Assembly: GCA_046050105.1 (NCBI GenBank)
Contig: JBJOQE010000061.1
Coordinates: 1 to 21,336 of the forward strand
Reading direction: 5' to 3'
Length of the DNA: 21,336 nucleotides
DNA from: JAYQPD01 sp046050105
GTDB taxonomy: Bacteria; Patescibacteriota; Minisyncoccia; Phycocordibacterales; UBA918
Within the stretch, counting starts at the first letter, position 1, and each line of letters opens with the position of its first letter. A model generated the notes under the pieces. That model searched no databases, had not been told where the DNA came from, and saw only the letters and a program-made list of their open reading frames with translations. Shown here piece after piece: positions 5,955-13,129 of this stretch. Made by a program: the position numbers and the translations under genes.

Positions 5955-8174
5955 CTAGTTGTTTTCGCGCCTACTCCTCCGAGTTCGTGGCTTCTCTTCG
6001 TCATCTACGGGGGTTTCGGTTGCACCCTCAGCTTCCGGTGTGGTAGACGCAGCGAGCGAGAGCATGGAACCCTTCCAGAGCCCCACAGGGTATTCCCAGT
6101 ACGCATACTGTGAGTCGTTTGCTGGGTTGGTGGGGTAGGCACCACGTGGGTCGTTTTTGTTCACATAGTGCAGAATGTCATGTGCGTCACCAAGCACCCC
6201 CGTAAGAGAGGATGAGCTTGACCCACCCGCAAACCACACACCACGGAGCATGGGTTTGAGGTCTGAGGGGAGTGGGTCAGGCTCAGGAAACTTCTCCTCG
6301 GGACGCTTGGTGAGTGCGAAGTCCATAAATTCACGCCACATAGGTGACACAATAAAGCCAGCAACTTGTTTTGCCATCGAGCTGTTGTCGTTGTTTCCCG
6401 CCCAAGCGCCCACTGCAATAGTGGGGCTGTATCCAATAATCCAGGTATCACGGTAGTCGTTGGTGGTGCCCGTTTTTGCAGCCACATCTTTACCACTGAA
6501 ATAGAGTGGCGAATTCCATCCATACCCCGGCGCACGAGCGTTGTTGTCAGAAAGCACATCTGAAACCTGGAGAGCCACTTGCCGGTCAATGATTTGTGTC
6601 CCCTCCTGTTCTTTATACTCCTCGACAGTCTTTCCTGTGGCGTCTTCTATTTTCATAATACCAGTCACCTCATGTTTTTTGCCCTCATTGGCAAATACAC
6701 CGTACGCCCCCACCATATCGAGCAGCTTCACCTCACCACCCCCAAGCACCAAGGTGAGGCCGTACTGTCCCTTGTTGGTGAGTGTACTAATGCCTAGGTC
6801 TCGGGCAAATTTTATAGCGTCGCTTACGCCCACAAGGTAGAGTGCTTTCACTGCAGGAACGTTAATAGATTGCGCCAGGGCGTTGCGGAGTGTCATGGGA
6901 CCGCGGAACTTCGCATCGTAGTTTACAGGCGCGTAGCAATTTCCCTCTGTTTCAAGGTAGTCTTTTGCACACGCTGTTGAGAATTGAGTTTTCAGGTCAA
7001 AGACGACGGTTTCGGGGGTGTAACCCTTTGCAAACGCTGCGGCGTAGACAAAAGGTTTAAACGATGACCCGGGTTGTCGTTCAGCTACAGCTATGTTGAA
7101 GTTGCCATCTATCTCGGTATCAAAGTAGTCGCGTGAACCCACCATGGTGAGAATGTGTCCGGTTTTGGGGTCGGTGGCCACAATAGCAGCATTCTCAGCA
7201 TTAAAAGCCACTTTGTTTTTTAACGCCCACTTCTTCGCAAGCTCCTCAGCCTTTTCCTGAAGCTCGTAGTCGAGTGTGGTGATAACTTTAAACCCACGCT
7301 CAGCCAAGGACTCTTCACCGTAGGTGCGCGCGAGGTAATCGCGCACATAAAAGACAAAGTGCGGTGCACGAATGCCGGTGGCTGATTGTGGTCTCCAGGT
7401 AACAGTGGCTATTTTTGCCTCTTCATACTCAGCATCGGTAATAAAGTTATGCTTTCGCATTTGGTTGAGTACTTGGTTTTTGCGATTCTCCAAATCACCC
7501 AGGTGTTGTCCAAAGGGAGAGAAGTAGGTGGGCGCCTGCGGGAGAGCCGCGAGGTACGCTGCTTCGGCAAGACCGATGTCGGCCGCGCTTTTACCAAAAA
7601 AAGCCTGGCTTGCCTCCTCAACCCCGTAGAGGGTGCCGCCATAAGGACTTTCGTTGAGGTAGTGAGAGAGGATTTCTTCCTTTGAGAGGGAGCGCTCAAG
7701 TTTGATGGCCAGAATAGCTTCCTTGATTTTACGCGTAATGGTTTTTTCAGGCATTAGCACAGAGTTTTTGATGACCTGCTGAGTGATGGTGGATCCGCCC
7801 TGTTGCACATCGCTGCCGCTCATGTTTGCCAGCATGGCGCGCACAATCGCAAGGGGGCGTACGCCGTGGTGTTGAAAAAAAGTATCGTCCTCTATGGCGA
7901 CGGTTGCGTTTTTGATATGGCGCGAGATGTTTTCATAGGGAACAATGGTGCGGCGCACGTCTTGGTGAAAGTCATACAGAAGCACCTCGCCGGTACGATC
8001 GTAAATTTTAGTCGACTGGAGCACGCGACGCTGGTCGAAAGAAGAAAGATCGGGAATCTGGAGGGTGGACACAAAAAGCAGGATAATACCTGCCAGAATC
8101 ATGCTAAGCACAAGGCAGAGGATGATTGCATCAATGAATATCTCTTTTGCGTGGCGTTTTATAAAGCTTTTCAT
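5955..8174 (-). CDS. Class A penicillin-binding protein (bifunctional transglycosylase/transpeptidase, PBP1A-like)
   Basis: The 739-residue enzyme polymerises and cross-links peptidoglycan outside the membrane. A cytoplasmic start and one TM helix (about 13-37) are followed by the GT51 domain: E95-D-D-T-F-F-Q-H-H-G with the first catalytic Glu, GGSTITQQ (126-133), and NESPYGG (174-180) with the second acidic residue. The transpeptidase has S370-S-F-K373 (SxxK), S436-I-N438 (SxN) and K567-T-G569. A Ser-rich linker (about 652-656) and a basic tail (RTRRSRRENN) end the protein. All catalytic motifs are present, so it should be active. It is transcribed divergently from tyrS and ends at the shared terminator at 5922-5953. 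The ATG at 8174 lies just before the TM segment. Confidence 0.95.
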   Translation of the reverse strand: MKSFIKRHAKEIFIDAIILCLVLSMILAGIILLFVSTLQIPDLSSFDQRRVLQSTKIYDRTGEVLLYDFHQDVRRTIVPYENISRHIKNATVAIEDDTFFQHHGVRPLAIVRAMLANMSGSDVQQGGSTITQQVIKNSVLMPEKTITRKIKEAILAIKLERSLSKEEILSHYLNESPYGGTLYGVEEASQAFFGKSAADIGLAEAAYLAALPQAPTYFSPFGQHLGDLENRKNQVLNQMRKHNFITDAEYEEAKIATVTWRPQSATGIRAPHFVFYVRDYLARTYGEESLAERGFKVITTLDYELQEKAEELAKKWALKNKVAFNAENAAIVATDPKTGHILTMVGSRDYFDTEIDGNFNIAVAERQPGSSFKPFVYAAAFAKGYTPETVVFDLKTQFSTACAKDYLETEGNCYAPVNYDAKFRGPMTLRNALAQSINVPAVKALYLVGVSDAIKFARDLGISTLTNKGQYGLTLVLGGGEVKLLDMVGAYGVFANEGKKHEVTGIMKIEDATGKTVEEYKEQEGTQIIDRQVALQVSDVLSDNNARAPGYGWNSPLYFSGKDVAAKTGTTNDYRDTWIIGYSPTIAVGAWAGNNDNSSMAKQVAGFIVSPMWREFMDFALTKRPEEKFPEPDPLPSDLKPMLRGVWFAGGSSSSSLTGVLGDAHDILHYVNKNDPRGAYPTNPANDSQYAYWEYPVGLWKGSMLSLAASTTPEAEGATETPVDDEEKPRTRRSRRENN

Positions 8175-8286
8175 GTGTTGGTGGGGTGCTACCGTATACT
8201 ACGATAATACCACGCGTACTCTGTCACATCTCCTGCGCGTGAGCAAATATGGTACAGTGGCGGATATACAGTTATAGAAGTGTAGT

Positions 8287-9501
8287 ATGGCTACAATCCG
8301 AAAACCAAAAATCAATACTGACGAGGCCCGCATCGACGAACTGCTTTCTCGTGGGGTGTATGAAGCGATTGTACGTGAGGACCTTAAGAAGAAGCTACAG
8401 AGCGGTCAAAGGCTTCGCATTAAGCTCGGCATCGATCCCACAAGCCCCAACCTCCATTTGGGTCGTGCCGTGTCCCTCCTCAAGTTGCGCGACTTTGAGG
8501 AATTGGGTCACCAGGTGGTACTTATTGTGGGCGACTTCACGGGGGTTATTGGCGACACATCCGACAAAGAGAGTGAGCGGCCCATGTTGGATGCAAAAGT
8601 GATTGCGCAAAATAAAAAGACCTACTTCGCCCAGGTGGGAAAATTGATCGACACCGAGAAAGCGGAGCTTCATTACAATTCGAAGTGGTTGAAACCGCTC
8701 AAGTATGCCGACATCGGTACGCATGCCGACTGTTTCTCGGTAGCCGATTTCATTGCACGGGAAAACATTGCCAAGCGCCTCAGGGCCGGTAAGCGCGTAT
8801 CACTTCGTGAGGTGCTCTACCCACTTATGCAGGGATACGACAGTGTGGCGGTCCGGGCAGATGTGGAGCTTGGGGGTATTGACCAGAAGTTTAATTTGCT
8901 TGCAGGACGATCGCTTCAGGAGCGTTTTGGGCAAGTGCCGCAAAACATCGTCATGAGCCCCCTTATCAATGGGCTTGATGGTCGCAAAATGAGCTCTTCG
9001 TGGGGCAACACCATCAACCTCACCACGGAGCCAAATGATATGTATGGGAAGGTGATGAGTATGCATGACGCAGCTCTCATAGAATACTTCACTCTCTGTA
9101 CCCGTGTCCCACTACGCGAAGTCGCAGAGATAAGTGCTGGTCTTGAGCGTGGGGAAAATCCAAAAGATGCAAAGATGCGGCTCGCGCGCGAGATAGTAAC
9201 TCTCTATCATACAGAGAAAGCAGCAAGGGGCGCAGAAGATGCTTTTGTGGCGACGTTCACGCACGGGAAGGTGCCTGACAATATTCCTGAAATTGCCGTA
9301 CACGATGATCTTCCTGCCGCAATCGTTGCTGCACAGATTGTAGGGTCAAAGGGAGAGGTGGCACGACTTCTGAAAGCCGGAGCGGTGCGCAACGCCACCA
9401 CGGGAGAAAAACTCATCACGCTTCGTATTAGCGTGAGCGAACCGACAGTGATTCGTATCGGGAAGCGCGCCTTCGTACGCATTGTGCCGAAGCGTAAATA
9501 G
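8287..9501 (+). CDS. tyrS: Tyrosyl-tRNA synthetase
   Basis: The 404-residue class I synthetase charges tRNA-Tyr. The Rossmann fold carries the HIGH-type H57-L-G-R60 after IKLGIDPTSPNL and the KMSKS loop as K234-M-S-S-S238. The segment ELGGIDQKFNLLAGR (about 195-209) is typical of the tyrosine enzyme, including the QK-x-N portion. The C-terminal part (about 339-404, LLKAGAVRNATTGEKL) is an S4-like RNA-binding domain. Length fits bacterial TyrRS of the 400-420 aa class. The start ATG at 8287 has no Shine-Dalgarno site. A TATAGA-like hexamer lies 8 nt upstream. It diverges from the PBP gene over 112 bp. Confidence 0.95.
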   Translation: MATIRKPKINTDEARIDELLSRGVYEAIVREDLKKKLQSGQRLRIKLGIDPTSPNLHLGRAVSLLKLRDFEELGHQVVLIVGDFTGVIGDTSDKESERPMLDAKVIAQNKKTYFAQVGKLIDTEKAELHYNSKWLKPLKYADIGTHADCFSVADFIARENIAKRLRAGKRVSLREVLYPLMQGYDSVAVRADVELGGIDQKFNLLAGRSLQERFGQVPQNIVMSPLINGLDGRKMSSSWGNTINLTTEPNDMYGKVMSMHDAALIEYFTLCTRVPLREVAEISAGLERGENPKDAKMRLAREIVTLYHTEKAARGAEDAFVATFTHGKVPDNIPEIAVHDDLPAAIVAAQIVGSKGEVARLLKAGAVRNATTGEKLITLRISVSEPTVIRIGKRAFVRIVPKRK

Positions 9502-9510
9502 TCCTCCAAC

Positions 9511-9535
9511 AAAAAAGCCCCTCGGGGGCTTTTTT
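9511..9535. terminator. Strong bidirectional terminator
   Basis: Perfect 11-bp arms AAAAAAGCCCC (9511-9521) and GGGGCTTTTTT (9525-9535), with T6 on each strand. It sits between the converging tyrS and acidic-protein genes. Confidence 0.92.
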
Positions 9536-9544
9536 GCGGTGTGC

Positions 9545-9769
9545 TTAAATGTGGTCGATGTCGTCATGTGAGTCGAAGTCGACGTCTTCCTCGTCATCTT
9601 CCTCGTCGCCGTCATCGGCAGCAAGGAGAGGGTCGAGTTCAGCGGGAAGGGGTGCATCTTCAGCGAAGTCGTCCCCAATCTCGTCGAGCGCGTCGTCTCC
9701 TATGGCAGCATCTTCGTCCTCGGCTTCTTCTTCATCGTCGTCGCGGTGCGACATAGTGAACATGATCAT
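9545..9769 (-). CDS. Small, extremely acidic protein of unknown function
   Basis: Three closely spaced in-frame ATGs (9769, 9763, 9754) are possible. The last gives 69 residues, of which 35 are Asp or Glu, with only one Arg and no Lys. No fold is recognisable beyond a short less acidic segment (APLPAELDPLLAA). The frame stays open into ruvC, but that extension is not acidic and overlaps the ruvC coding region, so it is unlikely. The composition resembles DNA-mimic proteins, acidic tails such as RNA polymerase delta, or histone-like chaperones, but nothing in the sequence decides between these. It is 68 nt downstream of ruvC and ends at a shared terminator, which supports it as a real gene. 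Function unknown. Confidence 0.6.
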   Translation of the reverse strand: MIMFTMSHRDDDEEEAEDEDAAIGDDALDEIGDDFAEDAPLPAELDPLLAADDGDEEDDEEDVDFDSHDDIDHI

Positions 9770-9837
9770 GATTTTCTGGTTGGTACGTGCATGTTGTATC
9801 AAAGCTAGACGTTCCGCGCAACTCTTTCCGTGGATAA

Positions 9838-10314
9838 CTAATTCCAGCGCTCCGACACCAGGCACGCAAGGGCGACGGCAATAGCATCATATTCGTCATC
9901 GAGCGCTTTTTTGGGCACGTTCTGCACTAAGCGGAAAAGCATCTCTTCTACCTGTTTCTTCTCGCTCTTTCCGTAGCCCGTAGTGGCGATTTTGACCGCT
10001 TGCGGAGAGTACTCAAAGACGGGGAGGTTGTGAGTACGTGCCACATAGAGCGCCACCCCTCGCGCTTCCGCCACCCCAAGTGCCGTCTTTACGTTTTTAT
10101 TAAAGAAGAGCTGCTCAAGTGCGAGAGCCCCGGGCGTGTGAGCCACGATGGCGGCAGCGAGAGCGTCCCCGACTGCCTTAAGGCGGTCGGGGAAGAGCGC
10201 TTTTTTATCGGTGGTGGCACACGACGAGTGGAGGACAGTCTCTTTGCCATTTACGCGCTCAATAATCGCCATGCCAAAGCGGTCGTACCCTGGGTCAATC
10301 CCAATAATTCTCAT
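9838..10314 (-). CDS. ruvC: Holliday junction endonuclease RuvC
   Basis: The 158-residue resolvase cuts four-way junctions after RuvAB branch migration. The RNase H-like fold has all acidic catalytic residues: D7 in IGIDPGYDRFG, E67 in ALEQLFFN, and D140 and D143 in DDEYDAIAVAL. The segment YSPQAVKIATTGYGKSEKKQV is also typical. The frame is open to 10380, but ATG 10314 gives the exact family start (MRIIGIDPG) and is preceded at 6 nt by TACAAT, implying a leaderless transcript. It lies downstream of yebC on the same strand, as in many bacteria, with ruvB further upstream. ruvA is not in this window. Confidence 0.95.
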   Translation of the reverse strand: MRIIGIDPGYDRFGMAIIERVNGKETVLHSSCATTDKKALFPDRLKAVGDALAAAIVAHTPGALALEQLFFNKNVKTALGVAEARGVALYVARTHNLPVFEYSPQAVKIATTGYGKSEKKQVEEMLFRLVQNVPKKALDDEYDAIAVALACLVSERWN

Positions 10315-10320
10315 GCGGGT

Positions 10321-10326
10321 ATTGTA
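10321..10326 (-). promoter_or_regulatory. -10-like box of ruvC, leaderless spacing
   Basis: TACAAT on the minus strand ends 6 nt before the ruvC ATG at 10314. No good -35 is seen at 16-18 nt, so confidence is limited. Confidence 0.4.
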
Positions 10327-10411
10327 CCGTACCTTTTCTATGTAGTGGTGGGACTGTGAGTGTGTGATTTGCCGCACCATTCGTTCGCCAGCGCTCTCTC
10401 ATTGCGGCTTC

Positions 10412-10476
10412 GGTGTTTGCTCACGTCCTTTCATGCTTCAAGGCGTGAGACCAGCCAAACACCTGCAGATGCTGCA
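10412..10476. repeat. Inverted repeats in the yebC-ruvC gap
   Basis: The arms GGTGTTTG (10412-10419) and CAAACACC (10456-10463) enclose inner arms TCACG (10421-10425) and CGTGA (10444-10448). TGCAG-atg-CTGCA (10464-10476) follows directly. No T tail is present, so this is a structured spacer rather than a clear terminator. Confidence 0.4.
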
Positions 10477-10539
10477 CAAACCACACACTCGCAATCAGTA
10501 GACGGTGCGCGCAGGGCGTGCAGGACTTGCGCGCTGGCA

Positions 10540-11076
10540 CTACTCCACGTCGTCGGCAGCGGTGAAGACATCCTGGATGTCGTCGTGGTCTTCGAGTGCA
10601 TCCACAAGTTCGGCAAGTTTCTCACCGTCTTCGTCAGAAAGTGTCATGGGAGCTGTGGGGATGTAGCGACCATCTTGTTTTAGAAACGCCCACGAAGCAG
10701 ATCCTGGAGTGCCCATGGCGTAATTTAATTTTGTGAAGATGTGCCGCACCTCTTGGCTTGTGCGGTTGTTATTGTCGGTGAGTGCTGTGGCTAAAATCGC
10801 GGTGCCGCCGGGGCCAAATGCTTCAAAGATAACCTCGGTCATTTCTGCGCCGCCACCTTTTCCTTTCTGAAGCGCCCGCTCGATGTTGTCTTGTGGCATG
10901 GAGTCTGCTTTTGCACGCTCTACTGCCGCGCGCACATTTGCCGCAGCGGTGTCGCCACCAGCTTTCTTTACTTCGTTTGCAATGAGGCTCGAGTGCTTTC
11001 CAAAAATCTTGCTCTTCTTGCCGTCGAGCGCTTCCTTTTTCCGCTTAATTTTTGACCATTTATTATGTCCTGACAT
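10540..11076 (-). CDS. YebC/PmpR family protein, short form
   Basis: The 178-residue product opens with MSGHNKWSKIKRKKEALDGKKSKIFGK, the YebC N-terminus, and continues with NIERALQKGKG and FEAFGPGGTAILATALTDNNNRT, the family core. Members act as transcription regulators or help translation at difficult sequences. The usual length is about 240 residues. Here the chain jumps from SWAFLKQDGRYIP directly to a C-terminal helix and strand (EKLAELVDALEDHDDIQDVFTAADD), so most of the central third domain (about 60 residues) is missing while both ends are intact. There is no stop or frame change, so this is a natural short form rather than a broken gene. Which of the YebC functions it has cannot be told. 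ruvC follows after 225 bp. Confidence 0.92.
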   Translation of the reverse strand: MSGHNKWSKIKRKKEALDGKKSKIFGKHSSLIANEVKKAGGDTAAANVRAAVERAKADSMPQDNIERALQKGKGGGAEMTEVIFEAFGPGGTAILATALTDNNNRTSQEVRHIFTKLNYAMGTPGSASWAFLKQDGRYIPTAPMTLSDEDGEKLAELVDALEDHDDIQDVFTAADDVE

Positions 11077-11124
11077 AATTTGAAAAAATGAAAATGCGTG
11101 GTATAAACGTCACGTATCGTTTCG

Positions 11125-11148
11125 TATACTAGCATATTCAAAGCTAGT
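11125..11148 (+). promoter_or_regulatory. Possible promoter/hairpin upstream of the 11203 gene
   Basis: TATACT (11125-11130) is a good -10-like hexamer. It overlaps a small inverted repeat ACTAGC (11128-11133)/GCTAGT (11143-11148). No convincing -35 is seen. If used, the leader before ATG 11203 would be about 65 nt. Confidence 0.3.
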
Positions 11149-11202
11149 GTAGAGACAAGTTCTTCAACGACAGCTTCGTATGAAGTAGAAAGGGACACCC
11201 TA

Positions 11203-11661
11203 ATGCTGGTCACTCACACCGCGGCAGATAGTGCAACCAAAAAACTTCTCATCGACCTTTCCGCAGAGCCTTATGTTCCTGATGGTTTAACATTGGAAGT
11301 GCACCAGAAGCCAACAGGTCAAAATGTTTATTTTAAGTGGAATGTCCACCATATTAAATTGGTTTTTGGTCATGGGCAAAAGAACCGCGGCCGCATACAC
11401 GGCCACAAACTTCGCATTGAACTGGCGAATGCGCAAACGCTTAATGCAAATGCTCTTGATTTTCTCCTTGCCGATACGAAACATATCCCTGCGGACTGGC
11501 GAGCGAGAATAGTATGCTTCTGGGGCACAGTGTATCGTCGCGCAGATGGAGAATCCTGCGTCAGGTTCTTGCACTGGAGTGGCGAGGAGTGGCGCTGGGG
11601 TATCTTCGGGCTCAGCATCATGTTTGACGAAACTGTCACTGCTGCAGTACTTTCACAATAG
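11203..11661 (+). CDS. Uncharacterised protein with a W/F/Y-rich C-terminus (CPR-type)
   Basis: The 152-residue soluble protein is the only plus-strand gene inside the ruvC-yebC-ruvB block. The N-terminal part (about 1-90) is mixed alpha/beta with no recognised domain. The C-terminal part has a distinctive aromatic pattern: W-R-A-R-I-V-C-F-W-G-T-V-Y-R, then C-V-R-F-L-H-W, then E-W-R-W-G, ending A-A-V-L-S-Q. I recall small uncharacterised proteins from candidate-phyla genomes ending in a very similar FWGT-YR ... CVR-L-W ... WRW ... AAVL pattern, so this is probably a member of that lineage-specific family. That is memory, not a search. A possible ribosome site (aaaggga) is 6-12 nt upstream of ATG 11203. 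No catalytic or binding motif is visible. Confidence 0.75.
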   Translation: MLVTHTAADSATKKLLIDLSAEPYVPDGLTLEVHQKPTGQNVYFKWNVHHIKLVFGHGQKNRGRIHGHKLRIELANAQTLNANALDFLLADTKHIPADWRARIVCFWGTVYRRADGESCVRFLHWSGEEWRWGIFGLSIMFDETVTAAVLSQ

Positions 11662-11673
11662 ACCCCAACCGCA

Positions 11674-11729
11674 TTGTCTTTGCAGACAAACCCTTAAATC
11701 CTAAAACGCGCCACTCTGTGACGCGTTTT
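11674..11729. terminator. Two hairpins between convergent genes
   Basis: TTGTCT-ttgc-AGACAA (11674-11689) precedes a longer hairpin with arms AAAACGCG (11703-11710) and CGCGTTTT (11722-11729). The latter has an inner CAC/GTG and T4-T5 on each strand. It should terminate both the plus-strand uncharacterised gene and ruvB. Confidence 0.75.
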
Positions 11730-11730
11730 T

Positions 11731-12750
11731 CTATTTCCCTAAATGTGAGTATGCCTCTGAGGTGGCAGTGCGGCCACGCGGTGTGCGGTCGATGAGGCCT
11801 TGGCGCAGCAGATGCGGTTCAATCACGTCTTCAATGGTTGCTTGTTCTTCTGAGAGCGCAGCTGCAAGTGTACTCAAGCCCACCGGGCCACCTTTGTAGT
11901 TGTCGATAATGATGCGCAGGAGTTCGCGGTCGAGTTTGTGGAGTCCTTTTTCGTCGATATCCAAAAGTCCAAAGGTACGCTCTATCGTGTCGGCGGTTAT
12001 GGCACCTCCTTCAAGCTGTGCTAAGTCGCGGCAGCGCTTCAAAAGGTAGTTTGCGGTGCGCGGTGTGGCGCGTGCACGTTTTGCAATTGCGCGAAATGAA
12101 TCAACGCCCGCGTCAATGCCGAGGACTTTTGCCGAACGGCCCAAGATCGTCACAATTTCTTCGTCCGAGTAGTACTCAAGCCTAAATGTGCCGCCAGAAA
12201 AACGCGAGCGAAGTGGTGCCGAAAGCATGGCAATGCGGGTGGTGGCAGCAACGAGTGTGAAGGGAGGGAGGTCGAGCTGCACGGTGCGCGCAGACGGTCC
12301 TTTACCAATGACGAGGTCGAGCACCCCCGACTCCATCGCAGGGTAGAGCACCTCATCCACTGCTTTCGAGAGGCGGTGGATTTCGTCAATGAAAAGCACG
12401 TCACCTGGGGTGAGGTTGGTAAGAATGGACGCAAGGTCGCCCACGCGCTCAATGGCCGGCCCCGACGTAGTGCGCATATTGGTGCCCAAGGTTTGCGCAA
12501 TGAGGTTCGCCAAAGTGGTTTTTCCAAGGCCTGGCGGGCCATAGAGGAGAATGTGCTCTGGCGAATGCCCGCGCTCCTTAGCGGCAGTGAGGAGGATGCG
12601 GAGGTTCTCTTTTGTCTTCTCTTGGCCCACATACTCTTCCCAGGTCTTAGGGCGGAGTGTTTGGTCTAACGAGCCAGCACCACCATGGGTATAGGCAAAA
12701 ACATCAGCTGGCTGGTGTACTTCTTCGGGTGAAAGGGGGGTACTTGACAT
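11731..12750 (-). CDS. ruvB: Holliday junction branch-migration ATPase RuvB
   Basis: The 339-residue AAA+ motor works as a hexamer with RuvA. The N-terminus LDQTLRPKTWEEYVGQEKTKENL is typical. Walker A is G71-PPGLGKT (71-78), Walker B LFIDEIHRL (119-127), sensor 1 AATTR and arginine finger LRSRF. The C-terminal winged helix has YKGGPVGLSTLAAALSEE and GLIDRTPRGR. The frame can start at TTG 12759, but ATG 12750 is a better codon and sits about 20 nt after TATACT/TATAAT-like boxes. The gene ends just inside the hairpin terminator shared with its convergent neighbour. Confidence 0.97.
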   Translation of the reverse strand: MSSTPLSPEEVHQPADVFAYTHGGAGSLDQTLRPKTWEEYVGQEKTKENLRILLTAAKERGHSPEHILLYGPPGLGKTTLANLIAQTLGTNMRTTSGPAIERVGDLASILTNLTPGDVLFIDEIHRLSKAVDEVLYPAMESGVLDLVIGKGPSARTVQLDLPPFTLVAATTRIAMLSAPLRSRFSGGTFRLEYYSDEEIVTILGRSAKVLGIDAGVDSFRAIAKRARATPRTANYLLKRCRDLAQLEGGAITADTIERTFGLLDIDEKGLHKLDRELLRIIIDNYKGGPVGLSTLAAALSEEQATIEDVIEPHLLRQGLIDRTPRGRTATSEAYSHLGK

Positions 12751-12772
12751 AAAAATCAATTCATGCTAGTAT
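12744..12772 (+). promoter_or_regulatory. Promoter-like sequence reading into the gene-less repeat region
   Basis: A perfect TTGACA (12744-12749), a 17-nt spacer and TAGTAT (12767-12772, 4 of 6) point rightward, overlapping the ruvB start codon on the other strand. It would begin an RNA near 12779 that runs through the repeats toward the hairpin at 13130-13179. Functional use is an inference. Confidence 0.4.
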
Positions 12773-12781
12773 AGCATTATA
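12768..12781 (-). promoter_or_regulatory. ruvB promoter -10 region
   Basis: On the minus strand a perfect TATAAT (12781-12776) and a TATACT (12773-12768) lie in tandem, 2 nt apart, about 20-30 nt before the ruvB ATG at 12750. The -35 match is poor for either. Confidence 0.5.
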
Positions 12782-12886
12782 TTCACGTTCTCGCTTGCGT
12801 ATGGTGTGAGTTCAGAAGGGCTTCCTTTTGAGCCATCGGCACCTCCAAGTATCGTCTGAGGCCACTTGGCCTCCACAACTTAATAC

Positions 12887-12909
12887 ATTCAGATTATAAC
12901 TCTCTCAAC
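12887..12909 (-). repeat. Repeat copy 1 (inverted orientation)
   Basis: This 23-bp copy reads on the minus strand with core TTGAGAGAGTTATA followed by atCTGAAT. It matches copies 2 and 3 in reverse complement except for two bases (AT instead of CG). With copy 2 the match extends 2 bp further to 25 bp, forming 145-bp-wide terminal inverted repeats (12887-13031). Confidence 0.9.
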
Positions 12910-13008
12910 AACACCGGGTGTTGTGCGAGGGTGTTTTGGTCCATCGCTTCGGCAATGCCGCTGGGGCATACCTTAGTGCAACAACCACTTTTCATACTGA
13001 GAAGGATT

Positions 13009-13031
13009 GTTGAGAGAGTTATACGCTGAAT
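13009..13031 (+). repeat. Repeat copy 2 (direct)
   Basis: Same 23 bp as copy 3: core TTGAGAGAGTTATA then cgCTGAAT. It is preceded by GGATT as in copy 3, with a 1-nt length difference. It is 86 nt from copy 3, start to start. Confidence 0.9.
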
Positions 13032-13094
13032 AGTGAAGAACATCGATGCATTCTCGATCAACTCTGTGCCAAAGTTGGCATTCCGCTTGGATTG

Positions 13095-13117
13095 GTTGAG
13101 AGAGTTATACGCTGAAT
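13095..13117 (+). repeat. Repeat copy 3 (direct)
   Basis: Identical to copy 2 over 23 bp. The 63-nt interval between copies 2 and 3 contains two hairpin-forming palindromes: ATCGA/TCGAT around 13042-13058 and TGCCAA/TTGGCA at 13067-13080. Confidence 0.9.
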
Positions 13118-13129
13118 CTATTCTCCTAT

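Noticed and set aside
9549..9884. Plus-strand open frame coding a Ser-rich protein
   Set aside because: It is the complement of the Asp/Glu codons (GAC, GAG, GAT) of the acidic gene. The poly-Ser run follows automatically and has no protein-like variety.
10360..10683. Plus-strand open frame over the ruvC-yebC gap and yebC 3' end
   Set aside because: It is mostly the antisense shadow of yebC, with no domain and no start signal.
12887..13117. Functional CRISPR array
   Set aside because: There are only two direct copies, a 63-nt interval containing palindromes, and no cas genes. Kept only as a low-probability alternative in the findings.
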